Source of the DNA: Natronosalvus rutilus
Lineage (GTDB): Archaea > Halobacteriota > Halobacteria > Halobacteriales > Natrialbaceae
Assembly (NCBI RefSeq): GCF_024204665.1
Contig: NZ_CP100355.1
Span: 868,001 to 932,000 of the forward strand
Direction of reading: 5' to 3'
Length of the DNA: 64,000 nucleotides
Shown: piece after piece, positions 34,419-43,214 of the stretch
Numbering within the stretch: position 1 is the stretch's first letter
Layout: every line of letters begins with the position of its first letter
Translations under genes and position numbers: made by a program
The notes under the pieces: model-generated
What the model was told of the DNA's origin: nothing
The model's input: the letters and a program-made list of their open reading frames with translations, nothing else
Databases searched by the model: none

Positions 34419-35510
34419 ATGTCAACAGAATCACAATTCTCGACTCGTATCGTCGCAATCGCCGTCGCGACGCTGCTCGTCCTCGCGCTCGTTCCCGGCG
34501 TAGCGCTGGCCCAGTCGGGAACCGGCGTCGGCGGCAACATCGTCGTCAGCGAGGGCGAAACCGTCGACGAGGTCAACGCCGTCTCGGGGAACGTGATCGT
34601 CGAGGGGACCGTCACCGGCGACGTGAACGCCGTCTCCGGAAACGTGATCGTTGCCGAGGGCGGCGAGGTTCGCGGGGACGTCAACGCCGTCGGCGGGACG
34701 GTCCAGATCGACGGCCGCGTCGCCGGCGACGTCGCGGCCGCCGCCGGAACCCTCGAGGTCGGCGAGGGCGGTACCGTCGACGGCGCGCTCGAGGCCGGTG
34801 CCGGGACGGTAACCATCGACGGCACGGTCGCGGGCGATGCGACGATCGGCGCTGATACGATTACCCTCGGGGAGTCGGCGGCCATCGGGGGGAATCTCCG
34901 GTACGACGGCGACCTGCAGGGGAACACCGACGCCGTCGCGGGCGAGATTACCCAGGACTCGTCGCTCGGCGTCGACCTCGCACCCGTGATCCTCCCGCTG
35001 GCCTCGTGGATCGCGGCCGCCTATGCGCTCGCGGCGAACCTGCTGCTGGGTGTGGTCCTGCTCGCGCTCTTCCCCGGGTTTTCGGACGGGGTCGCTGCTC
35101 GAGTCGCGTCGGATCCGGTTAGAACGGGGGTGATCGGACTCGCGGTCCTGATCGGCGTACCGATCCTCCTGTTCGCGGTCGCGCTGACCGTGATCGGCAT
35201 CCCGCTCTCGCTGGTGGGAGCGCTGGCGTTCGCCTTCCTCGTCTGGGTCGGGGTGGTCTACGGTCGATTCGCCGTCGCCGCGTGGGCGCTCTCGTTCGCT
35301 GACGTCCACAACCGCTGGCTCGCACTGGTGGTCGGCCTGGTCGCCGGCGCCCTCATCGGGCTGGTGCCGTTCGTCGGCTGGTTCCTGAACCTGCTGGTCA
35401 CGCTCCTCGGCCTTGGAGCGCTCGTCGGCGGGCTACTCGCGCATCGTCGTCGGGTCAGACAGTCGGCCACCGACGCCGGTCGCCCGGAGCCCGGCGACGC
35501 CGCCACGTGA
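34419..35510 (+). CDS. Bactofilin-like (polymer-forming) membrane protein
   Basis: A 363-residue protein. A signal-like helix ending in ALAQ (residues about 10-32) is followed by a repetitive right-handed beta-helix (residues 40-185). Its repeats are of the VNAVSGNVIVEGTVTGDVNAVSG and VQIDGRVAGDVAAAAGTLEVGEGG type, the hallmark of polymer-forming (bactofilin) domains. Four or more membrane helices then follow, with a basic end. The beta-helix would lie outside the cell if the signal is functional. Bactofilin-domain proteins affect shape or envelope organisation in bacteria and some haloarchaea; a role in this cell is inference. Confidence 0.8.
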   Translation: MSTESQFSTRIVAIAVATLLVLALVPGVALAQSGTGVGGNIVVSEGETVDEVNAVSGNVIVEGTVTGDVNAVSGNVIVAEGGEVRGDVNAVGGTVQIDGRVAGDVAAAAGTLEVGEGGTVDGALEAGAGTVTIDGTVAGDATIGADTITLGESAAIGGNLRYDGDLQGNTDAVAGEITQDSSLGVDLAPVILPLASWIAAAYALAANLLLGVVLLALFPGFSDGVAARVASDPVRTGVIGLAVLIGVPILLFAVALTVIGIPLSLVGALAFAFLVWVGVVYGRFAVAAWALSFADVHNRWLALVVGLVAGALIGLVPFVGWFLNLLVTLLGLGALVGGLLAHRRRVRQSATDAGRPEPGDAAT

Positions 35511-35564
35511 GAACGTGAGCGACGCGCTGAAGTGCTCGCGCCGGCAACTTCGAGCCGAATACGA

Positions 35565-35789
35565 ATGACAGACCGCGTAACCGTCGACGTCAAAGGCGAG
35601 GGAACTCGCGAACTCGAGTTCGCGGCCCTCGAGCACGACGGCGACGTTCCCACCTACACCGACGCCCTCGCCGCCGTGGACCTCAGCCCCCACGAGGTGA
35701 GCGTCCTGGTCGACGGTCGTCCGGTGCCTGAGGATCAGCCGATCGACAGCGAGACGATGACCGTCCTGCGGTTGATCAAGGGCGGGTAG
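35565..35789 (+). CDS. samp2: Ubiquitin-like small archaeal modifier protein 2
   Basis: A 74-residue beta-grasp protein ending in Lys-Gly-Gly (VLRLIKGG). It matches haloarchaeal SAMP2 closely, including DLSPHEVSVLVDGRPVPEDQ. SAMP2 is conjugated to lysines of target proteins by the E1-like enzyme UbaA and also donates sulfur for tRNA thiolation. The C-terminal diglycine is intact. The ATG at 35565 follows a short spacer after the bactofilin-like gene (55 bases) on the same strand, so the two may share a transcript. It is convergent with surE. Confidence 0.9.
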   Translation: MTDRVTVDVKGEGTRELEFAALEHDGDVPTYTDALAAVDLSPHEVSVLVDGRPVPEDQPIDSETMTVLRLIKGG

Positions 35790-35871
35790 ACTCGAAATCC
35801 GGACGCTCTCCTATATTACTACATTCCCTATAGCATTGCTGTATTAGCCGATCGAACGGGCTGGAATGCCA

Positions 35872-36672
35872 CTAGCGACGGCTCTCACCGTCGCTCGAGT
35901 ACCCGCTCGCCAGCGACTCGAGCGCGTCGGGCTCGGGCGTCCGGTGGTCGACGAACAGCGGCGTGATCGACACCTCGCCGTCGGCGACGGCCCGACGGTC
36001 GGTGCCGACGGGATCGGTCAGATCGACGTCCACGCTGGGATCCAATGGGTCGTAGAAGTGATCCCAGGCGCGGTAGGTGCCGTCCGGTCGCTCGTCGATC
36101 CGCACGTCGAAGTGGTAGGTGGGTTCCGTGATCCTGATCCGCGGGTCGGACTCGCCGGCGGGCACGTTGACGTTGAGGTAGTCGAACGGCCGTCGGTCGC
36201 CGAGCTCGAGGGTTTCCCGGACCAGGTATCGGGTAATCCGCTCAGCGTCAGCGTACTCGTCCCGCCCGAACTCGCGGCTCCCCGTCACGGAATCGTACAG
36301 CGAGAGGGCGATCCCCGGCAGGCCGAGGAAGCCGGCCTCGATGGCCGCACAGACCGTCCCCGAGCGCTCGATCTTGTGCGCGCCGAGGTTGGGGCTGTCG
36401 TTACAGCCGGAGACGACGACGTCGAACTCTCGCTCGAGTTTGCCCCGTCCGAAGTGGACGCAGTCGACCGGCGTTCCGTGGACGGCGTAGCCCTCGGTTC
36501 GTTCCTCGACGGTGAACGTTCCGGAGTCACTCCGGGAGATGCCGCTCCGGTCGTCGGCGGGTGCGACCATCGTCACGTCCGCGACTGGCTCGAGTGCGTC
36601 GTAAAGCGCCCGGATTCCAGTCGCGTCGATCCCGTCGTCGTTCGTCAGCAACACGGCCGGTCGGGCGGACAT
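35872..36672 (-). CDS. surE: 5'/3'-nucleotidase SurE
   Basis: A 266-residue metal-dependent nucleotidase that removes phosphate from nucleoside monophosphates. It has the N-terminal LLTNDDGIDATGIRALYDAL with the metal-binding Asp-Asp pair, VTMVAPADDRSGISRSDS, VHGTPVDCVHFGRG and VSGCNDSPNLGAHKIERSGTVCAAIEAGFLG. The start at 36672 (MSARPAVLLTNDDG) is the usual one. A single gene, convergent with samp2. Some SurE proteins also act on short polyphosphate. Confidence 0.94.
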   Translation of the reverse strand: MSARPAVLLTNDDGIDATGIRALYDALEPVADVTMVAPADDRSGISRSDSGTFTVEERTEGYAVHGTPVDCVHFGRGKLEREFDVVVSGCNDSPNLGAHKIERSGTVCAAIEAGFLGLPGIALSLYDSVTGSREFGRDEYADAERITRYLVRETLELGDRRPFDYLNVNVPAGESDPRIRITEPTYHFDVRIDERPDGTYRAWDHFYDPLDPSVDVDLTDPVGTDRRAVADGEVSITPLFVDHRTPEPDALESLASGYSSDGESRR

Positions 36673-36849
36673 GCCTCGTTCTTCGGCGGCCACGACTATC
36701 ACCTTTCCTTACCCGTCGAATTCGGCCGCCCGTTCCACGTCCAATGTGCGTCGTTCTCAGGACCGTTCGGTTGGGTGACTCGAGACTGTTCGTCGAGTGG
36801 GAACTCGCCGAGGAAACAACCTCTTTGGTCTCGACGGCGTACGACCACC

Positions 36850-37636
36850 ATGGGAAGCACTGGCCCGATATCGTACGTCGTCGCCGACTTTTCTGCGGAC
36901 TGCGTTCGAGTGCTTCCACGTCATCCCTACGAGGTCGATCTTCTCGGGGGAAAGCCGGCGTCTCGACTCACGGCGGACGAGACGGTGATCGACGCGTCGA
37001 CCCTTTCGCCTCGTGTTCGGTCGGTCGTCGAAACCGCCGTTGAGGGGAGCAGATGGTATCGGCACGCCGGCCTACGGGACCGAGTCCCCTTCCGATGCCG
37101 TCGTCCGGATCGCCGAGGAGTACGATTACGTTCGAACGACGTATAACGGGACGCCGGTGGTCGTGGAATTCGAGGCGTTCGAGAACGATCTCGAGCGACC
37201 GCCGCTCCTCGCCGTGGAGGCCACGCTCGTTCGGGACCGGATCACGTCGGACGACCCCGCGAAAATCTCGTTCTCACTGATCAACCGGAACGCCGAGTCG
37301 ATGATGTTCGACCATGTCCGTCCGTGGCCGTTCGGCGTCCCGGTTGCACGTCTGCTCCCCCAGGAAAAGGAGGGAATACAGCTCTGGAACGACCTGTACA
37401 CCGATGTATACGGCGCGTCGCGATTCGATTCTCTGTACGCACATCCTGGCGTGGACCGCCGTCGACCGGGACGAATCCTGGTTGGGGAGACCATACGAAA
37501 GGAATACCTCCTCCCGATCCCTGTCGACGTCGAGCCCGGAAGATATCGAATCACCGACTACTTCCAGTACTTCCCGGACGACTGTCGAAAGGAAGTACTG
37601 CGGTACGAAATCACGTTCGAATTGCGACGTCGCTAG
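36850..37636 (+). pseudogene. Haloarchaeal hypothetical gene with one-base frameshift
   Basis: The ATG at 36850 (MGSTGPISYVVADFSADCVRVLP...) reads to SVVETAVEG. It then breaks at the G run 37044-37047. Removing one G joins it to ADGIGTPAYGTESPSDAVVRIAEEYDYV and the rest of a 261-residue protein ending at 37636. Both halves have good protein character and the repaired length is exact, which argues for a single inserted base. The C-terminal half is a beta-rich domain (EATLVRDRITSDDPAKISFSLINRNAE ... EPGRYRITDYFQYFPDD) like extracellular immunoglobulin-like domains. No signal peptide is visible in the first part. Function unknown. Confidence 0.65.
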
Positions 37637-37651
37637 CCGACCTCGAGTCGC

Positions 37652-40600
37652 TCAATCGGACGCTTCCGCCGCCGCAACTGGCTCGAGTGCCAACTCCATC
37701 GTCACGTCCTCGACGTCCCACGTCTTCCGGTAGGCGTCGGGGCCGTCCGCGTCGACCGCTCGAAGCGCCTCGGCGCGGACCTCCTCGCGGATCAGGTCCT
37801 CGCGCTGGCGGACGAGGTCGGACACGCGGTCGTCCTTGATCTCGATCTCGAGCGCGATGCGCTCCTCGACGTCCAGGTCGAGTTCCTTGCGCATCTCCTG
37901 GACGCGGCGGATGACTTCCCTTGCATAGCCCTCGCTCTCGATGTCGTCGGTGAGCGAGGCGTCGACGTAGACGACACCCCTGTCGTCGCCGTCGAGGCCG
38001 AACGCGGTGCCGGCCACGTCGTCAGGGGTCTGGGTGACGAACGAGACCATTGCCTCGGTCAGTTCCTCGCCGTCAAGCGCGTCCGAGACGGCTGCCTCGA
38101 GCGCCTCGAGACTCGGTTCTTCGATCCGGGCCTCGTTGAGGGCGTTCATGACCTCGCCGGCGCGGCCGCCGAAGGCGGGGCCGAGTTCGCTCATGTCTGC
38201 CTCGGCGCTGTAGGCGAGTTCGCCCCACTGCTGGCCGGGGCCGACGAGTTCGACCGCGCGGGCGTTGAGTCGGTCGGCCACGAGGTCCTCGTGGCGCTCG
38301 ACAGCCTCGACGGCGCGTTCGTCGTCCGCGGCGACGACCACGCGCGGGACGGGCCAGCGGAGCTTTCGCCCGGCCTGCTGGCGGGCGTTCGCCCCCGCCT
38401 CCTCGATGGCGCGGACGTAGGCCACGTCGGTCTCGAGTTCGGGATCGGCCCAGTACTCCTCGACCGCGGGCCAGTCTTCCATGTGGACCGTCGGGTGGCC
38501 GTCGTCGCCAGTGAGGGTGCCGTAGATCTCCTCGGTGACGAACGGTGCGTAGGGCGCGAGCAGCACAACGACCTCGCGGAGGACGCGGTAGATCGTCGCG
38601 TACGCGGCCGCCTTCGAGGGGCTGTCCGATTCGTCCCACATGCGCTCGCGGACCGCCTGGACGTAGAACCGGGAGACGTCCTCGACGAGGAACTCGAGCA
38701 GCGCCTCGAGCGCCCGGTCCTGGCGGAACTGCTCGAGGTGTTCGGTCATCTCGTCCTTCGTGGACTGGAGGCGGGCGAGGACCCACTCGTCCACGAGTTC
38801 CAGATCGTCGTCGACCGACTCGAGCCCCGTCTCGCTCGGATCGAACCCGTCCAGCCGCATGTACGGAAGCGGGAATCGGAACACGTTCCAGAGCGTCCGG
38901 AGGTGGTTCTCCATCGTCCGCATGCCATCCCACGAGAAGCGCATATCCTCGCCCTGCGGGTTCGCTGAGAGCAGGAACATCCGCATGGCGTCGGAGCCGT
39001 GGCGCTCGATCGCCTCGTGGGGCTCCACGACGTTGCCAACGGACTTGGACATCTTCCGGCCGTCCTCGTCCAGCGCGTGACCGTGCATCAGCACTTTGTC
39101 GTAGGGAACCTCGCCCATTGCGGCGGTGCCCATCCCCAGCTGGGACCAGAACCAGCCGCGGGTCTGGTCGTGGGCCTCGAGGATGAAGTCGGCGGGCCAG
39201 AGTTCGTCGAATTGCTCTTGCTCGCCGGGGAAGTTGAGGGTCCCCCACGACGCCACCGAGGAGTCGAGCCAGACGTCGAAGACGTCCGGTACGCGGGTGT
39301 AGGTCGTCCCGTCCTCGGTAATCGTGAGGTCGTCGACGACGTCCTTGTGGATGTCGACGGTTTCGGGATCGACGTCCTGGTCGATGCGCTCGGCGAGCTC
39401 CTCGCGGGTGCTGACGACGATCATGTTCTCGCCGTCGTCCCGGCCCTCGGGCGTCCAGATCGGGATGGGGATTCCCCAGTAGCGCTGGCGGGAGACGTTC
39501 CAGTCGGGGGCGTCCTCGACGAAGTCACGGAACCGGTTGTCGCGGGCCCAGTCGGGGAACCACTCGCTGTCCTCGATGTTCTCGAGCAGTTCCTCCTTGA
39601 CGTCCGTGATCGTGATGAACCACTGGTCGGTGACGATCTGGATGATGCCGGTGTCACACCGCCAGCAGTGGCCGTAGCTGTGGGTGACGGTCTCCGAGGC
39701 GAGGAGGGCGCCGTTTGCCTCGAGGTCGGCGGTGATCTCCTCGTCGGCTTCCTTGACGAACTGCCCCTCGTACTTGCCGCCCTCCTCGGTGTAGACGCCG
39801 TCGCTGCCGACGGGACAGAAGATCGGGAACCCGAGTTCCCGTCCTCGGGTAAAGTCCTCCTCACCGTGGCCGGGCGCGGAGTGGACGAGGCCCGTGCGGT
39901 CGGCCTCGACGTAGTCCGCGGCGTACACCTGGTGGGCGCCCTCGTGGCTCGCGTGGTCCGGAACTTCCTCCGCGAGGGGGTGTTCGTACGCCCAGCCGAT
40001 CATCTCCTCGCCGGTGAGTTCCTCGAGGACCTCGTAGTCCTCGTAGCGCCCCTTCTTCAGGACGCCCTCGAGGCAGGCTTCGGCGACGTAGAGTACCTCG
40101 CTCTCGCCCTCTCGTTCGGCGCGAACGCCCACGTACTCGAGGTCCGGATCGACCGCCGTGAAGGCGTTCGCGGGGATGGTCCACGGGGTGGTCGTCCAGA
40201 TGACGATCGAGCCCTCGCGATCGACGAGATCGAATTTCACGTAGATCGAGGGATCCTCGACGTCCTCGTACTCGACCTCGTTGTTCGCGAGGCCGGTTTC
40301 ACATCGGGGACACTGGCTGATGCTCCGCTGCCCCTGCTCGACCAGCCCGCGCTCGGTGGCCTTCGAGAAGCCCCACCACGCGGCCTCCATGTACTCTGGG
40401 TTGACCGTCTTGTACGGGTCGTCCCAGTCCATCCAGACGCCGAAGGACTTGAAGTCCGACTGCAGGCCCTCGAGTTGCTCGTCGGCGTACTCCTTGCAGG
40501 CCTGGATGAATTTCTCCTCGCCGTAGGCCTCGATGTCCTTCTTGTTCTCGAAGCCGAGTTCCTCCTCGACTTTCGTCTCGATGGGCAGGCCGTGCATGTC

Positions 40601-40861
40601 GTAGCCCGGTCGGTCGGTGACGTCGTAGCCTTGCATCCGCTTGAAGCGGATGTAGAGGTCCTTCAGACTCTTGTTCCAGGTCGTACCCATGTGGGCCGCC
40701 CCGGAAGTGTACGGCGGGCCGTCGACGAAGAAGAACGACTCGCCGTCGGCGCGATGCTGCTTCGTTCGTTCGTAGGCGTCGACCTCGTCCCAGTAGTCGA
40801 ACACGCGCTCCTCGAGCGCGTGGGGATCGTACTGGTCGTCCACCTCCTCGAACCGGCTCAT
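37652..40861 (-). CDS. ileS: Isoleucyl-tRNA synthetase
   Basis: A 1069-residue class I synthetase. It has the HIGH-type signature PPYTSGAAHMGTTWNKSL and a zinc pair CPRCETG. The CP1 editing domain (WTTTPWTIPANAFTAV, SAPGHGEEDF) is present, as are a second zinc pair CWRCDTG, WGIPIPIW, DVWLDSSVASWGTL and the KMSKS loop (GRKMSKSVGNVV). A C-terminal anticodon-binding region and archaeal extension close the protein. The start MSRFEEVDDQYDP at 40861 is the normal N-terminus. A weak TATA-like CTTTACT lies about 27 bases upstream. All catalytic and editing motifs are intact. Confidence 0.96.
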   Translation of the reverse strand: MSRFEEVDDQYDPHALEERVFDYWDEVDAYERTKQHRADGESFFFVDGPPYTSGAAHMGTTWNKSLKDLYIRFKRMQGYDVTDRPGYDMHGLPIETKVEEELGFENKKDIEAYGEEKFIQACKEYADEQLEGLQSDFKSFGVWMDWDDPYKTVNPEYMEAAWWGFSKATERGLVEQGQRSISQCPRCETGLANNEVEYEDVEDPSIYVKFDLVDREGSIVIWTTTPWTIPANAFTAVDPDLEYVGVRAEREGESEVLYVAEACLEGVLKKGRYEDYEVLEELTGEEMIGWAYEHPLAEEVPDHASHEGAHQVYAADYVEADRTGLVHSAPGHGEEDFTRGRELGFPIFCPVGSDGVYTEEGGKYEGQFVKEADEEITADLEANGALLASETVTHSYGHCWRCDTGIIQIVTDQWFITITDVKEELLENIEDSEWFPDWARDNRFRDFVEDAPDWNVSRQRYWGIPIPIWTPEGRDDGENMIVVSTREELAERIDQDVDPETVDIHKDVVDDLTITEDGTTYTRVPDVFDVWLDSSVASWGTLNFPGEQEQFDELWPADFILEAHDQTRGWFWSQLGMGTAAMGEVPYDKVLMHGHALDEDGRKMSKSVGNVVEPHEAIERHGSDAMRMFLLSANPQGEDMRFSWDGMRTMENHLRTLWNVFRFPLPYMRLDGFDPSETGLESVDDDLELVDEWVLARLQSTKDEMTEHLEQFRQDRALEALLEFLVEDVSRFYVQAVRERMWDESDSPSKAAAYATIYRVLREVVVLLAPYAPFVTEEIYGTLTGDDGHPTVHMEDWPAVEEYWADPELETDVAYVRAIEEAGANARQQAGRKLRWPVPRVVVAADDERAVEAVERHEDLVADRLNARAVELVGPGQQWGELAYSAEADMSELGPAFGGRAGEVMNALNEARIEEPSLEALEAAVSDALDGEELTEAMVSFVTQTPDDVAGTAFGLDGDDRGVVYVDASLTDDIESEGYAREVIRRVQEMRKELDLDVEERIALEIEIKDDRVSDLVRQREDLIREEVRAEALRAVDADGPDAYRKTWDVEDVTMELALEPVAAAEASD

Positions 40862-41000
40862 ACCCGTGGTGAATCACTCCGGGAGTAAAGAGGAATCGGT
40901 TGGGCAGACGAATCTGCCGGATCGGAACCGTCCGTGGGGACGCGCCTCGAGCGACGGGTGAGCATTACACCTATCTCGTCGGGGATAGAAGAGACGACCG

Positions 41001-41483
41001 ATGCATACACACCGTCGTTCGTTCGTCCGGGACGCTCTCGTTACGACGGTGGTACTCGCTGGCCTGTACGCCCTCGCCATCTCGACGTCGTTCCAGCCCC
41101 TGCAGATCCCGGGCTACCTCCTCGTCGTGGGATTCGGCGTGCTCGAGGAGGCCGTCGCAGTCGGTTTCGCGGACGCAAATCCTTCGATCCTGTTCGCCGC
41201 CTACGTCCTCGTGCTCGGACTCGTCGGGGCAGCGATCGCGTCCCTCGCTCGCGGACGGGTTCCCGATTCCGGCCTCGCGTGGGTGCGCCCCGGCGTTGCC
41301 GGCGCTCTCGCTGTCGTGGGTGCCCTCTCCACGCTCCTCGCTATCTCGATTCTCTTGACGACGACGCAACGAGAACCTGTCGTCGTCACCGGCGTCGCTG
41401 GCCTGATTCTGCTGGGGTTAGCGAGCGTGATCGCCGGCACCGTCGAGATTCCCCTGGCCTCGAGTCGAACGGCCGATCGATGA
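41001..41483 (+). CDS. Four-helix membrane protein
   Basis: A 160-residue protein with a basic N-terminus (MHTHRRSFVRD) and about four hydrophobic helices (ALVTTVVLAGLYALAIS, ILFAAYVLVLGLVGAAIASL, GVAGALAVVGALSTLLAISILL, VVVTGVAGLILLGLASVIAG). No conserved polar motif is seen in the helices. I cannot assign a family. It is divergent from ileS and convergent with the YqcI/YcgG gene. Confidence 0.6.
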   Translation: MHTHRRSFVRDALVTTVVLAGLYALAISTSFQPLQIPGYLLVVGFGVLEEAVAVGFADANPSILFAAYVLVLGLVGAAIASLARGRVPDSGLAWVRPGVAGALAVVGALSTLLAISILLTTTQREPVVVTGVAGLILLGLASVIAGTVEIPLASSRTADR

Positions 41484-41557
41484 CAACTGACGGTCAAGGC
41501 TGTTCTGGTTCGCCGTTTCGCCGTTGTCCCGAGCGCTGCGGCCGCGGGCCCCGCCGC

Positions 41558-42352
41558 TCACTCGCCGATGACGACCGGTCCCTTCGGGTGGTCGCGGCTC
41601 ACCTGCATAGGACAGGCGTCGGGCGACTGTGACTCCTCCGAGGAGAGCATGTACTGCACCCACTCGCGGTCGCCCTCGACGCCCCAGTCCCCGAGGTCGG
41701 CGTGGGGGCAGACGCCGTCGTAGTCCTCGAGGCGACCCTGGATGACCGTTCGAGCGCGCTGTCCGGCGGCCGTGTCGGCGGTGATCCCCTCGAACAGCGC
41801 GCGGGGCTGGAAGGTGATCTCGAGGCCGATTGGACAGTAGCGACTCCGCCGGACATCGTAGAACGGGGCCCGGCAGGTCGGGAACATGGGCTCGCCGCCG
41901 AAGCAGAACTCCCAGGTACTGGTGTCGGGATCGGTCGGGATGTCCTCGGGCCAGGGCTCGGGGTCGTGGGCGTGGAGCACTTGCAAAATGTGCCAGAGGG
42001 CTTCGTGGTACTCTCGCTCCCGCAACTCGCGTTCGGGCGGCCTGAAGAACGTCACCAGCGAGGCCAGTTCGCTGTGACATTCGTACACCTCGAGGTACTC
42101 GAGGATAGCTTCGCCCAGCTCGAAGAGGGCGTCCCTGTCGGTCATCGACTCGACGGTGGTGTACAGCGGCCATCCCTTCTGGACGGATTCGACGCCGAAG
42201 TAACAGGGGAAGGGGCTGCCGTCGTGGCTCCCGAGGAGCCCGTCGGTGAAGTTCTCGTAGTGCGCCCCGACCCAGTCGGGGACCGCGCCCGATTCGACGC
42301 GCGCCTCGAGAGTCGCCTGGTCCAGGAGAGCGCCCACGCCTGGCTCGTTCAT
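41558..42352 (-). CDS. YqcI/YcgG family protein (putative heme-dependent N-hydroxylase family)
   Basis: A 264-residue protein with the family blocks PFPCYFGVESVQKGWPLYT (residues about 47-65) and EFCFGGEPMFPTCRAPFYDVRRSR. These are followed by LEITFQPRALFEGITAD and a final strand PMQVSRDHPKGPVVIGE. The family (Pfam YqcI_YcgG) includes GntA of guanitoxin synthesis and related heme-dependent enzymes that hydroxylate guanidino nitrogens. The native function of most members is unknown. No biosynthetic cluster surrounds this gene, so a stand-alone role is more likely. It is convergent with the membrane protein at 41001. Confidence 0.8.
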   Translation of the reverse strand: MNEPGVGALLDQATLEARVESGAVPDWVGAHYENFTDGLLGSHDGSPFPCYFGVESVQKGWPLYTTVESMTDRDALFELGEAILEYLEVYECHSELASLVTFFRPPERELREREYHEALWHILQVLHAHDPEPWPEDIPTDPDTSTWEFCFGGEPMFPTCRAPFYDVRRSRYCPIGLEITFQPRALFEGITADTAAGQRARTVIQGRLEDYDGVCPHADLGDWGVEGDREWVQYMLSSEESQSPDACPMQVSRDHPKGPVVIGE

Positions 42353-42544
42353 ACCGGTTTCTGGGGCGCGGTGGTGCTATTCGTTTCGGATCCGGTTCGA
42401 CGACGGACCCGACTACACCGGGTCCGGCGCTCTCAGTGGCCGCCGACCGACGGATTGAGGTTTCTGGCCCCTCGAGAGAGCGACGATGACCGTCGACAGT
42501 CTGGTGACCGACCGACTCGAGTCACCCCGTCGAGTGAGAGCCGT

Positions 42545-42697
42545 ATGAACACCGATCGGCTGGGACCGATCTACCTCTTCGGCATCGTGCTCAACGCGGG
42601 GGCGCTCGTCTACGCGATCACGACCGGCGAGTACCTCTTTGCGAGCGCGTTCGTCTTCGTGATCGTCTACCTGTTGTTCCGGTATCGAATGCTTTGA
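42545..42697 (+). CDS. Small two-helix membrane protein, 50 aa
   Basis: A 50-residue protein with a short polar start (MNTDRLGP) and two hydrophobic segments (IYLFGIVLNAGALVYAI and YLFASAFVFVIVYLLF) ending in basic RYRML. It is typical of tiny haloarchaeal membrane proteins. The ATG at 42545 is the only sensible start. Nothing identifies a function. Confidence 0.55.
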   Translation: MNTDRLGPIYLFGIVLNAGALVYAITTGEYLFASAFVFVIVYLLFRYRML

Positions 42698-42812
42698 TCG
42701 CTCGAGGGCTGAATCTCGAGGACCAGATTCCGAGGGTTGAATCGACGAGGGGGCCAGTAGCGAGGCTCTCGACCCGGTGCCCTTGAGGTCGTCGCGTCGG
42801 ACGCGAGTCGCC

Positions 42813-42959
42813 TCAGAACAGCCCGGTCAGCACGTCCCGGAAGAGGATCAGGACGATGCCAGCGGCGACGACGGCGGCGATCCACAGGAGCATGACGAAC
42901 ATGATCTCGCGGGTGAACGTTCGATCCTCGCCAGCCATTGACGATCCATCGGATTTCAT
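42813..42959 (-). CDS. Small single-pass membrane protein
   Basis: A 48-residue protein from the ATG at 42959 (or 41 residues from 42938). It has a charged N-terminus (SMAGEDRTFTRE), one helix (IMFVMLLWIAAVVAAGIVLILF) and a short RDVLTGLF tail. It has the look of a small subunit or an accessory of a larger membrane complex. It is convergent with the 50-residue membrane protein gene. No family recognised. Confidence 0.5.
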   Translation of the reverse strand: MKSDGSSMAGEDRTFTREIMFVMLLWIAAVVAAGIVLILFRDVLTGLF

Positions 42960-43214
42960 TGGTTGATATTCAGACGGCGGGCACATAAAGGACTCGCACG
43001 CGCTCCTGTCGTCTCCACCATACCTCGCCCACCGTACTGCGGTACCGCCGTCTCCGCCGCCCACCGTTCTGCCATCGTCCCACCATACCGCCGTCCCGAC
43101 GTAACCACACCCTGTTCGACGGCCGAACGCTCGACTCAAGCGAGCAGCCGTCAGTTTGGACACCGAAAGGACGGACCGCTATCGTTTTGCATCCCGTCTT
43201 CGTGGTCGGTAGCG

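Noticed and set aside
38999-40888. 629-codon open frame opposite ileS
   Set aside because: Antisense shadow of a complete isoleucyl-tRNA synthetase.
42980-43110. Degenerate caccgtac/ccgccgtc repeats before the DUF1405 gene
   Set aside because: Spacing and units are irregular and no unit repeats exactly more than twice; looked like a CRISPR or minisatellite at first but does not hold up.
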